Of a DNA stretch of 64,000 nt, positions 31,612 to 41,317 are shown piece by piece. The notes beneath the pieces are model-generated. The model was given only the letters and a program-made list of their open reading frames with translations, did no database searches and had not been told where the DNA came from. Each line of letters opens with the position of its first letter. Within the stretch, counting starts at the first letter, position 1. The stretch comes from Candidatus Methanoperedens sp. BLZ2 (GTDB taxonomy: Archaea; Halobacteriota; Methanosarcinia; Methanosarcinales; Methanoperedenaceae), in the NCBI RefSeq assembly GCF_002487355.1, contig NZ_NTMG01000085.1, positions 124,001 to 188,000 of the forward strand, written 5' to 3'. Both the position numbers and the translations under genes were made by a program.

Positions 31612-31929
31612 ATGATAGAGTATCCCGAGAATTATTTGACATTTCAGGAAATGTTCCCTGAACTAATTCAGGCTCATGAGCATGCAGGTACCCTTGCCAG
31701 AAATGTGGGCCCAATTGATGTAAAGACCGGACATCTAATACAGCTTGCAGCATGCGTTGCTTTGCGGTCAGAGGGTGGTGCCCATTCGCATGCAAGAAGG
31801 GCAATTGCAGCAGGGGCATCCAGTGAAGAGATTTATCATACGATTGCTCTCCTGGTCGATACTGTCGGCTTCTCAACAGCAGCTGCAGCATTTTCCTGGA
31901 TGAATGATATAATCGGAACAAATCTTTGA
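31612..31929 (+). CDS. carboxymuconolactone decarboxylase (AhpD-like) family protein
   Basis: 105 aa, strong SD AGGAGGAG. Helical CMD fold: HLIQLAACVALRSEGGAHSHARRAIAAGASSEEI then a TIALLVDTVGF helix. The CxxC of AhpD is not present; only a Cys in AACVALR precedes the HSHA motif, so a peroxiredoxin-reductase role is doubtful. Function unknown; near redox and copper genes. Confidence 0.8.
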   Translation: MIEYPENYLTFQEMFPELIQAHEHAGTLARNVGPIDVKTGHLIQLAACVALRSEGGAHSHARRAIAAGASSEEIYHTIALLVDTVGFSTAAAAFSWMNDIIGTNL

Positions 31930-32054
31930 AACAAGCCAGGAGATTGGTTATTTGTATATGATATTTTGTTTGGAATTCAGCATTCGGAGATACTGAAGCA
32001 AGCGAAAGGATTATATGTACTTAATACAAATATTCTATATTAAGGAGGTTAGTT

Positions 32055-32429
32055 ATGAAAAAGACATTGATTATTGGATTGTTAGTGGTGTTTGTGTTAA
32101 TAAGCGGGTGTACTTCAACGACTACGGTAACACCCGCATCGACAACACCTGGACCAACAACTCCAGCACAGACATCCACCGAACAACAGGTAAATATTAA
32201 AGACTTTAATTTCGTTCCTGCTACTGCAGAAGTCCCGGTGGGAACAACCGTGACATGGATTAATGATGATAATGTTCCACACACAGTAACTTCAGTATCA
32301 GGCTCATTCGATTCAGGAAGTATCGATGCGGGTAAAACATACAGTTACAAATTTAATCAAGCCGGAACATTTGAGTATAGCTGTACAATCCATCCAACCA
32401 TGCCGCGCGGAAAAGTAATCGTGAGATAA
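32055..32429 (+). CDS. cupredoxin (plastocyanin/amicyanin-like) lipoprotein
   Basis: 124 aa, SD AAGGAGG. Lipobox VFVLISGC, then a Thr/Pro-rich linker and a blue-copper domain. Ligands: His in NVPHTV, Cys in YSCTIHPTM, with the following His and Met, the type-1 copper set. It would carry electrons at the outer face of the membrane, possibly linking the cytochromes or buffering copper. Stands before CsbD-like and copA genes. Confidence 0.92.
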   Translation: MKKTLIIGLLVVFVLISGCTSTTTVTPASTTPGPTTPAQTSTEQQVNIKDFNFVPATAEVPVGTTVTWINDDNVPHTVTSVSGSFDSGSIDAGKTYSYKFNQAGTFEYSCTIHPTMPRGKVIVR

Positions 32430-32478
32430 TCGTGAGAGTTTAAATCATCACTTATAAATTAAGAAACTGGTGAATATT

Positions 32479-32658
32479 ATGAAAAGCAGCACAAAAGATC
32501 AGGTAAAAGGCAAGGCTCACAAAATAAAGGGTGAAATCAAGGAAACTGCAGGACAGCTCCTCGATGATCCTGAAATGGAAGCCGAAGGAACAGCAGAAAA
32601 AATTGTAGGCAAACTTCAAGAAAAGACCGGTCAGATCAAGAAGGTATTTGGAAAATAG
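32479..32658 (+). CDS. CsbD-family stress protein (59 aa)
   Basis: KDQVKGKAHKIKGEIKETAG and KIVGKLQEKTGQIKK match CsbD repeats. Start at ATG after GGTGAATATT; a GTG at 32470 is also possible. Small, hydrophilic, helical; general stress protein with unknown activity. Confidence 0.88.
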   Translation: MKSSTKDQVKGKAHKIKGEIKETAGQLLDDPEMEAEGTAEKIVGKLQEKTGQIKKVFGK

Positions 32659-32916
32659 AACATTTTCCATCGAGGAAACAGTAGGGGGAGGAAGCCTCTT
32701 AATTATAGTGATTCCTCATACTTTTCTTTAAATTTTTCACATTTATTCTTTTCTGGTTCATTTTACGTTCTGCAAGACTTCAAGCTTTGATTTTATTATT
32801 AAACAACAATCTGCATTAAAAAGTTTCATTATTTTAACCAAAAGAAACATAAAAGATAGAGATAATTAAAGTATTATAATTATTGCATAAATTCAAAAAA
32901 CCCCAGGAGAATTAAA
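32659..32916. other. intergenic region before copA
   Basis: 258 AT-rich bases; an AGATAATTAAAGTATTATAAT stretch around 32858-32880 could hold the TATA box. No palindrome like that of the TRASH regulator was found, so copA control is not obvious. Confidence 0.35.
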
Positions 32917-35670
32917 TTGGAAGACGTTTTGATAAAAATCAAAGGCATGATGTGCGGGCACTGCGAAAAAACGGTCAGTGAAGCAGCAAAGAGCGTTAAA
33001 GGCGTCACAAAAGCTTCATCGGATTATAAAAAGGGACAGGTTTTGGTTTCGTATGATACTTCTATTACTGATCTTGAAGCCATAAAAAAGGCGATAATAG
33101 CATCCGGGTATGAGGTCATTGATGAAGAAGAAGCATGCCCTGTACCTGTTAAGCAGGCACAGGCTGTCACTTTACCACCTGTGAAAAATGAAGTTAAATC
33201 CGGCGGAATACAAAAAATCACTTTGAAACTTACAGGAATGACATGCGCATCATGTGCCCAGAATATCGAGAAAGTTCTTAATAAAATAGACGGGGTAAAA
33301 AAAGCAACAGTCAATTTCTCGGTTGAAAAAGCAACGATCGAGTATGATCCGGGAAAGGTGAACCCGGCAGCTTTTGAAACCGCTATTAAAGGCATCGGAT
33401 ACGGGGTTGCAAAGCAGGAGATCACGTTAAAAATAGGCGGGATGCACTGCGCTTCATGCGCTCTTAATATAGAAACCGCCCTTAAGAAAACAAACGGGAT
33501 AACCTCGGCAGATGTGAGTTTTCCTCTTGAACAGGCAAAGATCAATTATGATCCCGAATTAGTCTCAATCCCGGAAATAAAAAAAGCCATTGAAAATGTA
33601 GGTTATACAGCATCTGAAAAAATTGATAAGACAGAGGCTGACAGGGAGCAAAGAGCAAGAGAGTCAGAGATAAAAAGACAGAAGATCAATTTCATAATCG
33701 CTCTGGTTCTTGCAATTCCCATTTCACTTGGAGATATGGGACGAAACCTTGGCTGGGGTTTTGTTCCTGACATACTGAAAAATGATTATCTGCTATTTAT
33801 TCTCGCCACCATCGTAATGCTGTTCCCTGGACGTCAGTTCTTCGAGGGTACATACAGAGGTCTAAAACACGGGGTCACCGATATGAACCTGCTGATCGCA
33901 ACAGGGACGGGGGCTGCGTATATCATTAGCGTCGCAGCAACTTTCCTTGACCTTGGTGAGGCATACAAACATACCTATTACGATACTGCTGCGCTTCTTA
34001 TCATGTTCATAGTGCTTGGGCGATACCTTGAGGCGCTAACCAAAGGAAAAACTTCCGAGGCAATAAGGAAGCTGATGGGTCTACGTGCAAAGACAGCCCG
34101 AATTTCTGTGAACGGTGAAGAAAAAGAGATCCCTGTGGAAAATGTCATGGTCAATGATGTGGTGATCGTAAGACCGGGAGAGAAAATACCTGTGGATGGC
34201 AGGGTCATAGAGGGTCTTACTGCAATTGATGAATCAATGCTGACAGGTGAGAGCATACCTGTTGAGAAAACGGTAGGCTCAGAAGTTATCGGTGCCACCA
34301 TGAACAAGACCGGGATGATAAAATTCACGGCCACAAAAGTTGGAGCAGATACAGCGCTTGCCCAGATAATCAGATTAGTGGAAAACGCCCAGACCCAGAA
34401 AGCACCGATCCAGAAACTTGCTGATATTGTTGCAGGGCATTTCATTCTTGCAGTCCATGTGCTTGCGCTTCTAACGTTCTTTTTCTGGTTCTTTATCGGA
34501 TTTGAATATTTCAATGTCCCGGCCACATTCGGGATGGGAATGACCTCACCTTTTCTCTTCTCGCTATTGATCTCCATAACAGTCCTGATCATCTCATGCC
34601 CATGCGCTGTGGGGCTTGCTACGCCTACTGCCATAATGGTAGGCACTGGAAAAGGAGCCGAGAACGGTATTCTTATAAAGGGTGGTGAGGCGCTTGAGCG
34701 TGCGCAGAAACTTGATACTATTGTATTTGATAAGACAGGGACGCTTACAAAAGGTGAGCCTTCACTTACCGATGTAATAGCTATTAAAGGAACAGAGGCT
34801 GAAATCCTGAAACTTGCTGCTATTGCGGAAAAAGGCTCGGAGCATCCGCTTGGTGAAGCTATTTTGAAAGGCGCAAAAGAACGTGGTATTGAAATCCCTG
34901 ATGCAGAGAGCTTTAAGGCAATTCCGGGAAGAGGAATAGAAGTAAAATCCGGTGGAAAGCGGGTCCTTGTTGGCACGCGAAAACTGATGACTGAGAACAA
35001 TATGGATATCGCACCCCTGAATAGCAGGATGGAAGAACTCGAAACCCAGGGGAAAACTGCCATGCTTGTGTCATCTGATAATGAAATTGTGGGAATGATC
35101 GCTGTTGCGGATACACTGAAAGAGCATTCAAAAGAAGCAGTGAGTGAACTTCATAAGATGGGATTTACGGTCGCCATGATCACAGGAGATAACAGGCGTA
35201 CTGCTGATGCTATCGCAAAACAGGTAGGTATCGATATTGTATTATCAGAAGTGCTGCCTGAGGAAAAAGCATCCCAGATCAAGAAACTCCAGGCCGAAGG
35301 TAAAAAAGTGGCGATGGTCGGCGATGGCATTAATGACGCGCCAGCTCTCATGCAGTCTGATGTTGGTATCGCTATCGGAAGCGGTACAGATGTTGCGATC
35401 GAGTCAGCACAAATTGTCCTGATAAAGAGTGATGTGCGTGATGTGGCAAAAGCGATACGCTTAAGCAAGCTAACATTGAAAAAGATAAAGCAGAACCTGT
35501 TCTGGGCTTTCTTCTATAACATTGTGGGAATACCCATAGCTGCAGGAATTCTCTATCCGTTCACGAATCCGCCGTTTTTGCTCAATCCCGCACTTGCAGC
35601 AGCAGCAATGGCTACAAGCTCTGTTTCCGTGACAATGAACACTCTTTTGATGAAGAGGATAAAACTTTAA
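32917..35670 (+). CDS. copA: copper-translocating P-type ATPase with three HMA domains
   Basis: 917 aa; start is a TTG after AGGAGAATTAAA. Three metal-binding HMA domains at the N-terminus: [11 protein letters not shown] (~10), [12 protein letters not shown] (~111) and [12 protein letters not shown] (~176). Then the P1B core: TGES actuator motif ([11 protein letters not shown]), [11 protein letters not shown] transport site, DKTGTLTKG phosphorylation site, [19 protein letters not shown] and [10 protein letters not shown]. It exports Cu(I) from the cytoplasm. Three HMA domains is more than usual for archaeal CopA (0-2). A 72-aa membrane protein follows after 9 bases. Confidence 0.96.
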   Translation: MEDVLIKIKGMMCGHCEKTVSEAAKSVKGVTKASSDYKKGQVLVSYDTSITDLEAIKKAIIASGYEVIDEEEACPVPVKQAQAVTLPPVKNEVKSGGIQKITLKLTGMTCASCAQNIEKVLNKIDGVKKATVNFSVEKATIEYDPGKVNPAAFETAIKGIGYGVAKQEITLKIGGMHCASCALNIETALKKTNGITSADVSFPLEQAKINYDPELVSIPEIKKAIENVGYTASEKIDKTEADREQRARESEIKRQKINFIIALVLAIPISLGDMGRNLGWGFVPDILKNDYLLFILATIVMLFPGRQFFEGTYRGLKHGVTDMNLLIATGTGAAYIISVAATFLDLGEAYKHTYYDTAALLIMFIVLGRYLEALTKGKTSEAIRKLMGLRAKTARISVNGEEKEIPVENVMVNDVVIVRPGEKIPVDGRVIEGLTAIDESMLTGESIPVEKTVGSEVIGATMNKTGMIKFTATKVGADTALAQIIRLVENAQTQKAPIQKLADIVAGHFILAVHVLALLTFFFWFFIGFEYFNVPATFGMGMTSPFLFSLLISITVLIISCPCAVGLATPTAIMVGTGKGAENGILIKGGEALERAQKLDTIVFDKTGTLTKGEPSLTDVIAIKGTEAEILKLAAIAEKGSEHPLGEAILKGAKERGIEIPDAESFKAIPGRGIEVKSGGKRVLVGTRKLMTENNMDIAPLNSRMEELETQGKTAMLVSSDNEIVGMIAVADTLKEHSKEAVSELHKMGFTVAMITGDNRRTADAIAKQVGIDIVLSEVLPEEKASQIKKLQAEGKKVAMVGDGINDAPALMQSDVGIAIGSGTDVAIESAQIVLIKSDVRDVAKAIRLSKLTLKKIKQNLFWAFFYNIVGIPIAAGILYPFTNPPFLLNPALAAAAMATSSVSVTMNTLLMKRIKL

Positions 35671-35679
35671 AGGTGAAAT

Positions 35680-35898
35680 ATGGAGAATAAAACAGGATTT
35701 TACAGCGTTGCAGCAAGTATGGTAACATCGATATTGATCGTCATATTATTTTATATATTTGCTATCCAGAAAGTTGGCCCATCCACTCAATACAGTTATA
35801 CGGATGTGTATGCGGGGATGGTTTATGCGTTCATTCTTTCGATGATAGTATCGGCTTCGATATGGCCTGGAGTAATCGAGAAAAGGCTAAAGGAATAA
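35680..35898 (+). CDS. small two-helix membrane protein next to copA (72 aa)
   Basis: Helices MVTSILIVILFYIFAI and DVYAGMVYAFILSMIVSASIWPGVI with SD AAAGGTGA. Co-transcribed with copA by spacing. Unknown family; possible accessory subunit of the pump. Confidence 0.75.
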   Translation: MENKTGFYSVAASMVTSILIVILFYIFAIQKVGPSTQYSYTDVYAGMVYAFILSMIVSASIWPGVIEKRLKE

Positions 35899-35939
35899 AA
35901 ACAAATAACAAACACTGAATGAATTTCCAGAATAATTAT

Positions 35940-36800
35940 TCAATATTTCGCATACTGCGGCCTTGGACATGCGCCGAACTCAAACGTCCTGAACAGGTCG
36001 TATACATGATCAGGGACTCCTTTCTTGACCTCCAGGCCGAATTCCTTAGCGACTTCAAATGTTATAGGTGTGCTGTGGGTTATGTATCCTCCCGTTAAAA
36101 AATCAGCCACATCCTGTGCCTTTTCTCTTTCCATTCTATCTTCCAGCAGCCACTCTACTAATTTTATTACTCTTACGAGACTCTTCCTGGCTATATCCGA
36201 AAGCATGATGTTCTCATCTGAGATGGTCCCTATCGGCTTTTTATTGAGCAGAGAGATTAAAGAGCCTGCAGGTATATCCTTTATCTGCGGGTCAACAGGC
36301 CCGAGCACGCTGTCCTTCTCCATAATAATTTCGTCAGCAGCCAGTGCGATAAGTGTACCGCCAGACATGGCATAAAAAGGAACTATGACCGTGACCTTTG
36401 CAGGATGATTCTTCACTGCCATGGCGATCATCTCAGCAGCCAGGACAAGTCCGCCGGGAGTGTGCAGAATCAGATCCACATCCTTATCCTCTGGTGTCTG
36501 CCTTATATTCATTAAAACATGCTCTGTATCCTCGATATTGATATAATTCTCATCTTTTTCTTCCCACGGCTCCCTTCTGTGGATCAATGTTATTACTTTA
36601 GTCCCCCTTTCTTCCTCCAGTTTAGAAAGTATTTCAGTCCGCTCTACCATGATTGCTGCTTTCATTCTTCCTTTTTTCTCAAGTCCTCCGAACATAATTG
36701 AGCAATGCAGGCTGCAGAATTTAATTTTTTCTCCATCAATTTCCCTGTTTACTCCTTCTCCCTCAATTCCCATACCGCAGTAGATACATCTTTCTGACAT
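35940..36800 (-). CDS. TRASH-like zinc domain fused to ClpP/SDH-type serine protease
   Basis: 286 aa. N-terminal CIYCGMGIEGEG...KFCSLHCSIMF resembles the TRASH metal-binding fold (CxxC ... CxxxC). The rest is the SDH_sah/ClpP-class protease of archaea: DLILHTPGGLVLAAEMIAMA (oxyanion region), VPFYAMSGGTLIALAAD with the catalytic Ser in MSGG, and DSVLGPVDPQI. Proteases of this class degrade membrane or exported proteins. The added metal-binding domain suggests activity tuned by copper or another metal; this is inference supported by the copA and TRASH-regulator neighbours. Confidence 0.85.
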   Translation of the reverse strand: MSERCIYCGMGIEGEGVNREIDGEKIKFCSLHCSIMFGGLEKKGRMKAAIMVERTEILSKLEEERGTKVITLIHRREPWEEKDENYINIEDTEHVLMNIRQTPEDKDVDLILHTPGGLVLAAEMIAMAVKNHPAKVTVIVPFYAMSGGTLIALAADEIIMEKDSVLGPVDPQIKDIPAGSLISLLNKKPIGTISDENIMLSDIARKSLVRVIKLVEWLLEDRMEREKAQDVADFLTGGYITHSTPITFEVAKEFGLEVKKGVPDHVYDLFRTFEFGACPRPQYAKY

Positions 36801-36849
36801 CCTTAAACCTCCATTGGTAATTCCGATTGATCTGCATTTAATTTTAATT

Positions 36850-36948
36850 TTATTTATACCTCAGCCAGAGAGAGGAGAGTCCCAGTATGGCAATAAATAT
36901 GAACATGAATAAAAATACCAGCATCATTTCTTTATCTTTGTCTTGCAT
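36850..36948 (-). CDS. tiny single-helix membrane protein (32 aa)
   Basis: MQDKDKEMMLVFLFMFIFIA then ILGLSSLWLRYK: short charged start, one membrane helix, basic end. Lies just upstream of the TRASH-protease gene on the same strand. Possible small subunit or regulator. Confidence 0.5.
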   Translation of the reverse strand: MQDKDKEMMLVFLFMFIFIAILGLSSLWLRYK

Positions 36949-37099
36949 GGTAGATCGCATATGTAAGAACTATCTAATTGCTAAAGAAATTTTTGGTTTA
37001 AATTTGAAAAATTATTTAAGCATTTTTTTAACAAGAAATTTCCTGAGCCAGAAAAATCTGTAAAACAAGAGACCTCAAGAATTACCGTAAAGTACTTAC

Positions 37100-37118
37100 G
37101 TTTACACTCCTTGTAAAC
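37100..37118 (+). promoter_or_regulatory. GTTTAC-N7-GTAAAC operator at the regulator promoter
   Basis: Perfect inverted repeat ending 5 bases before the start codon, overlapping the expected transcription start/RBS. A second, near-perfect palindrome CGTAAAGTACTTACG (37086-37100) abuts it. Likely autoregulation by the Lrp-TRASH protein. Confidence 0.55.
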
Positions 37119-37123
37119 ATATT

Positions 37124-37723
37124 ATGATAGAACTGGACAATCTCGATGTAAAGATATTGGCACATTTGCAGAGCAATAGCAGGGAATCATTCCAGGAGAT
37201 CGCAAAGCGGTGTCTTACAAGCGTTCCCACGGTCAAGAGCCGTGTGGACAGGATGCTTGAACTCGGGATTATCAATAAATTCACAATAGATATCGATAAC
37301 GCCAAGCTGGGGATAACAGAAGCGATACTCCTTGTAAATGCAAAGCCAGGCGCTGTCAGGAGGATAACTGAAGAGCTCCGGGGGATTGAAGAAGTTAAGG
37401 AGCTGTATGTAACCTCTGATTCTGATACAGCCATCGTATCAAGAGTGGCAGGGGATATGCAGCGGATTCTTGCGATACAGGAGAGAATAGGTCTTACTGA
37501 TGTGAATAACATCCGTATATTATCAGTAAAAAATGCATACGGGAAGGATTCAACTATCCCGCTCGCGTCCTCCAGCATAACATTGACCTGTTCTTATTGC
37601 GAAAAGAAAGTGACAGGAGATGCAGTAAAAAAGAAATTCGATAACAAAGATTATTTCTTTTGCTGCACTACATGCCAGGGCGAGTTTGAAAAGAAATACA
37701 CTAAAATGGCAGCCAGGATCTAA
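37124..37723 (+). CDS. Lrp/AsnC-type regulator with C-terminal TRASH metal-sensing domain
   Basis: 199 aa. N-terminal winged helix (LDNLDVKILAHLQSNSRES ... SVPTVKSRVDRMLELGII), central RAM-like effector domain, then the TRASH domain CSYCEKKVTGDAVKKKF...YFFCCTTCQGEFEKKY (CxxC..CCxxC). Archaeal regulators with this makeup, such as CopT/CopR in Sulfolobus and Halobacterium, sense copper and control copA-type genes. Position next to copA and the TRASH-protease fits this role. Metal specificity is inferred. Confidence 0.88.
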   Translation: MIELDNLDVKILAHLQSNSRESFQEIAKRCLTSVPTVKSRVDRMLELGIINKFTIDIDNAKLGITEAILLVNAKPGAVRRITEELRGIEEVKELYVTSDSDTAIVSRVAGDMQRILAIQERIGLTDVNNIRILSVKNAYGKDSTIPLASSSITLTCSYCEKKVTGDAVKKKFDNKDYFFCCTTCQGEFEKKYTKMAARI

Positions 37724-37793
37724 AATGAGAATTATCATGGCTCTAAGGCCGGAATTATTTGTATTTTCAAATTATCTGAAAAAGATTTAAAGT

Positions 37794-38444
37794 ATGGACA
37801 CGAATAACAATAAATATATTCCGGCACTGCGCCATGGGTGGTTCACACCTTTTTATGATCCATTAATGCAGTTGTTCATGCGCGAATCCACATTCAAGCG
37901 CGGCCTTATCGAGCAGGCTAATATAAAAAAGGGTTATCAGGTACTTGATATCGGCTGCGGTACAGCCACACTAACTATTCTCATAAAGAAAGCCAATCCG
38001 GATGCTAAAGTGACAGGTCTTGACGGAGATCCTGAAATTCTCAAGATTGCGAGGAAAAAAGTAATAAATGAAGGTATTGACATCAAACTTGACCAGGGAA
38101 TGTCGTTTGAATTACCGTATCCTGACCGCTCTTTTGACCGTGTAGTTTCAAGCCTTGTTTTTCATCATCTGACAGCAGAGAACAAAGCCCGCACATTTAA
38201 AGAGATATTCAGGGTTCTGAAACAAGGGGGAGAACTGCATGTTGCAGACTTCGGGAAACCCCATAATGCACTGGCGTATTTGATATCACTGGTATTGCGG
38301 CATCTTGAGGAAACAAAAGAGAACATAGATGGGCTGCTGCCCGATATGTTCCGGAAAGCCGGATTTGAACAGGTAGAAGAAACTGCAAGATTTATGTCGC
38401 TTTTTGGTACGCTTTCCCTGTACAGGGCAAAAAAACATGAATAA
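37794..38444 (+). CDS. class I SAM-dependent methyltransferase (Ubi E-like)
   Basis: 216 aa. SAM motif VLDIGCGTATLTILIKKANP, acidic motif II GLDGDPEIL, post-I/II RSFDRVVSSLVFHHLT, FREIFRVLKQGGELHVADFG. Looks like the UbiE/menG or generic Methyltransf_11 family. Substrate unknown. Overlaps the next gene by eight bases. Confidence 0.85.
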   Translation: MDTNNNKYIPALRHGWFTPFYDPLMQLFMRESTFKRGLIEQANIKKGYQVLDIGCGTATLTILIKKANPDAKVTGLDGDPEILKIARKKVINEGIDIKLDQGMSFELPYPDRSFDRVVSSLVFHHLTAENKARTFKEIFRVLKQGGELHVADFGKPHNALAYLISLVLRHLEETKENIDGLLPDMFRKAGFEQVEETARFMSLFGTLSLYRAKKHE

Positions 38445-39852
38445 ACAAAAATGCGTATTCCTTATCTTTATAACTGCAATTACAGCCCTGAATATAAATT
38501 TTGCTGGAAACGCCATCTCTTCTGAAGAACCTGCTCCTTCCCTCCAGTGGTTCCCATCTTTAGCTGCTGATAATGGCACAGTTTATATTGCCTGGGCCGA
38601 TGAGCGAAATGGCAATTACACAAGGACAATGAACAATATACCCCATAAATCCGGGGACATATATCTTTCAAAAGGAAGCTTCAAGAATGGCTGGGTTTTT
38701 GATGAAAATATCAGGATAAATGAAATTAAAGGAACTACAGGGCACGGTTCTCCCTCGATAGCTGTTGATAACCGCAATATCTATGCAGTCTGGGAAGATG
38801 ACAGATTCGGGTTTGAAGAACTCTATTTTTCAATGGCCGAAAAAAATAATATCAAGTTCAAAAAAGATTTCCCGGTTGTAGCTGAGACGGGAAGCCAGGT
38901 GCTGCCCTCCATTGCAATCCTGAATGAAACCGTATATGCAGCAATGATGAACAAGAATACCTGGGATATAGAATTCACAGAAGGGCGTTCTACCGGGCGT
39001 TCTACCAACAGTGTTTACAGATTTGATAAACCGGTGCGGGTAAATGATGATCCCGCAGGTAACTGGCACTATGCGCCGTCGCTTGCTGTGGATGATGAAA
39101 AAAATGTATGTGTTGCCTGGCTTGATGCGAGAAATGGCAATTATGATATTTATTTTTCACATGGAGTAAAGGAAAATGGGATCTGGCAATTCAGTCAGAA
39201 CGTCAGGGTAAATGATGATTCCACAAACGCTTCCCATTATACTCCTTCACTGGCATTTGAGAATGGAAGCGTGTATATCGCCTGGTACGATGACAGAAAT
39301 AAAGATTTTGATATATACTTCTCAACAGGCAGGTTAGAGGACAACTGGAAATTTGATAAAAACATACGGATGAATGACGATACAGGAAATAAAGATCAAA
39401 TGCACCCCTCAATTGCAGTCAGGAACGGGGAGGTTTTTGCTGTCTGGGAGGATGAAAGGGAAGGCGCATCAAATATTTATTTTTCAAGAAGCATCAGAAG
39501 GAATGACAGTCTTGAGTTTGATAACAATATCAAAGTAAACGATGTTAGCGGCAAACATTACGATCCGCAGATTGAGATATCGCAGGACAATATCTACACT
39601 GTATGGCAGGCAGAAAAGATCCTGTATGACAACACTGTATCCGGGGAATATGTGACTGATGCCGGAGATATATTTTTTTCAAATGGAATATACAACGGTA
39701 AGGACTGGGAATTCAGCAGGAGTGTGAAAGTAAATGATGATTTGACAGACTCTTTTACAAAACCAGGCATGGTGTTTCTGGGTCCAGTGCTGGGCTCTGT
39801 TATTTTTTCCATTTTGATAGTGAGTTTTTTTAAGAGGAAGAATAAGAAATAA
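38437..39852 (+). CDS. extracellular propeller-repeat protein with C-terminal membrane anchor
   Basis: Start at ATG overlapping the methyltransferase stop (471 aa); the longer frame runs in the previous gene. Signal-like FLIFITAITALNINFAGNA, then seven ~50-residue repeats with SLAxxNGTVYIAWADxRNGNYDIYFS (BNR/sialidase-like propeller). A C-terminal helix FLGPVLGSVIFSILIVSFF with basic tail anchors it. Enzymatic residues are not evident; a surface binding role is likely. Confidence 0.85.
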   Translation: MNKQKCVFLIFITAITALNINFAGNAISSEEPAPSLQWFPSLAADNGTVYIAWADERNGNYTRTMNNIPHKSGDIYLSKGSFKNGWVFDENIRINEIKGTTGHGSPSIAVDNRNIYAVWEDDRFGFEELYFSMAEKNNIKFKKDFPVVAETGSQVLPSIAILNETVYAAMMNKNTWDIEFTEGRSTGRSTNSVYRFDKPVRVNDDPAGNWHYAPSLAVDDEKNVCVAWLDARNGNYDIYFSHGVKENGIWQFSQNVRVNDDSTNASHYTPSLAFENGSVYIAWYDDRNKDFDIYFSTGRLEDNWKFDKNIRMNDDTGNKDQMHPSIAVRNGEVFAVWEDEREGASNIYFSRSIRRNDSLEFDNNIKVNDVSGKHYDPQIEISQDNIYTVWQAEKILYDNTVSGEYVTDAGDIFFSNGIYNGKDWEFSRSVKVNDDLTDSFTKPGMVFLGPVLGSVIFSILIVSFFKRKNKK

Positions 39853-39869
39853 AAAATAAGAAACGAGAA

Positions 39870-41267
39870 ATGAAAAACGAAGATAAAACAGATAGATACG
39901 ACCTGCTTGAGAATGGATCAATACTATCCGTCTTCAAAAACCACAAAACCCGGTTTCTATTCCACCTGCCAGCAGTTTTGCTTTTAGTTCTGGTCGTATT
40001 TGCAGGCTTTTTCGGGATCCAGAACAGCAATAAGAGCCTGGCAACCATTTCAATCTGGGTTATCTGGTGGTCTCTTCTCATAATAAGCCTGGCTCTGTTT
40101 GGGAGGATCTGGTGCCTGATATGCCCTTTCGGGGCTGCAGGAGACTGGGTTCAGCACCAGACTTTATATAAAAAGGTTAATGATACATTCAGTTTAAACA
40201 GGAGATGGCCTGCTAAATTCAGGAATCTCTCTTTTGCAGCAATATTTTTTCTAATCATTACATGGGCAGATTTCCAGTTCAATCTTGTAAATAGCCCGAT
40301 GTACACAGCGTATTTTATCGTTGCTTTACTCGGTCTGATCGTGATAATATCAATTATCTTCGAACGCCGCTCTTTTTGCAGGTATGTATGCCCCATAACA
40401 GGATTGATAGGCCTGTATTCAATGTTCGCTCCTTTTGAATTGAGGGCAAAAGAAAAGGAAACCTGTAAGATATGCAAAGAAAAATACTGCATATCGGGAA
40501 ATGAAAATGGATACGCATGCCCGGTATTTGAATATCCGGGTACAATGGAGAAAAATGCTAATTGTATTCTCTGTACAGAGTGTGTAAAAACCTGTCACAG
40601 GAATAATATCTCCTTTAATCTTCGTTCCTTTGCAGGAGATCTGTTCACGTTAACAAAAACAAGAATGGATGAAGCACTGTTTATTTTGATGCTCCTGGGA
40701 GTGACAATATTTCAGACACTGATTATGATAAGACCGTGGGCGGGTTTCACCCGTGATTTAATGATTTATACGGGCGCAGGTTACGATACCATTCGATTCA
40801 TATTATTTATTACAGCAGCGATTCTTCCTGTTCTGATTTATTCAACAGCTATCGCGATTTCAAAATTGTTCATTCAGAAAATAATTTTTAAAGACCTTTT
40901 CACCAGCTATGCATATTCCATCATTCCTCTTGGATTGATGATGCATCTATCCCATAATATCCGCCATCTGCTGGAAGAAGGCGCAGGGATAATTCCTGTT
41001 CTTTCGGACCCTTTTGGATTTGGGTGGGATTTATTCGGGACTTCCGGGTATATGCCGTCCCCGCTTCTTGATATTAATAACATTCTCCTCATCCAGTTGC
41101 TGCTGATGTTAATCGGGCTGGTATTTTCAGTATCGGTTGGCAAGAATATTTCAAAACGGACTTTCTACGGAAAGGACTCCGCATATATCCCTGTTCTCAT
41201 ATTTGTTTTAATCTTTTTCGTGTTTAACCTCTGGGTGCTCGGGCAGCCGATAATGCATAAACACTAA
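39870..41267 (+). CDS. NapH/NosR-like membrane ferredoxin-type protein
   Basis: 465 aa. About ten membrane helices. Cysteine motifs: GRIWCLICPFGA and RRSFCRYVCPITG (CxxxCP in loops), CKICKEKYC and a ferredoxin-type CILCTECVKTCHRNN. NapH/NosR/RdxA-type proteins move electrons between quinol and exported redox enzymes or assembling copper proteins. NosR and NosD-like functions meet in nitrous-oxide systems, but no NosZ is visible here. Follows the propeller gene by 17 bases. Confidence 0.85.
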   Translation: MKNEDKTDRYDLLENGSILSVFKNHKTRFLFHLPAVLLLVLVVFAGFFGIQNSNKSLATISIWVIWWSLLIISLALFGRIWCLICPFGAAGDWVQHQTLYKKVNDTFSLNRRWPAKFRNLSFAAIFFLIITWADFQFNLVNSPMYTAYFIVALLGLIVIISIIFERRSFCRYVCPITGLIGLYSMFAPFELRAKEKETCKICKEKYCISGNENGYACPVFEYPGTMEKNANCILCTECVKTCHRNNISFNLRSFAGDLFTLTKTRMDEALFILMLLGVTIFQTLIMIRPWAGFTRDLMIYTGAGYDTIRFILFITAAILPVLIYSTAIAISKLFIQKIIFKDLFTSYAYSIIPLGLMMHLSHNIRHLLEEGAGIIPVLSDPFGFGWDLFGTSGYMPSPLLDINNILLIQLLLMLIGLVFSVSVGKNISKRTFYGKDSAYIPVLIFVLIFFVFNLWVLGQPIMHKH

Positions 41268-41317
41268 TATTGCAGGGTTACTACATATAAGATGAATTCC
41301 AGGATCAGGAGAGAAAT

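Noticed and set aside
33978-35063. 361-codon minus-strand ORF
   Set aside because: Antisense shadow of copA, whose motifs are all intact on the + strand.
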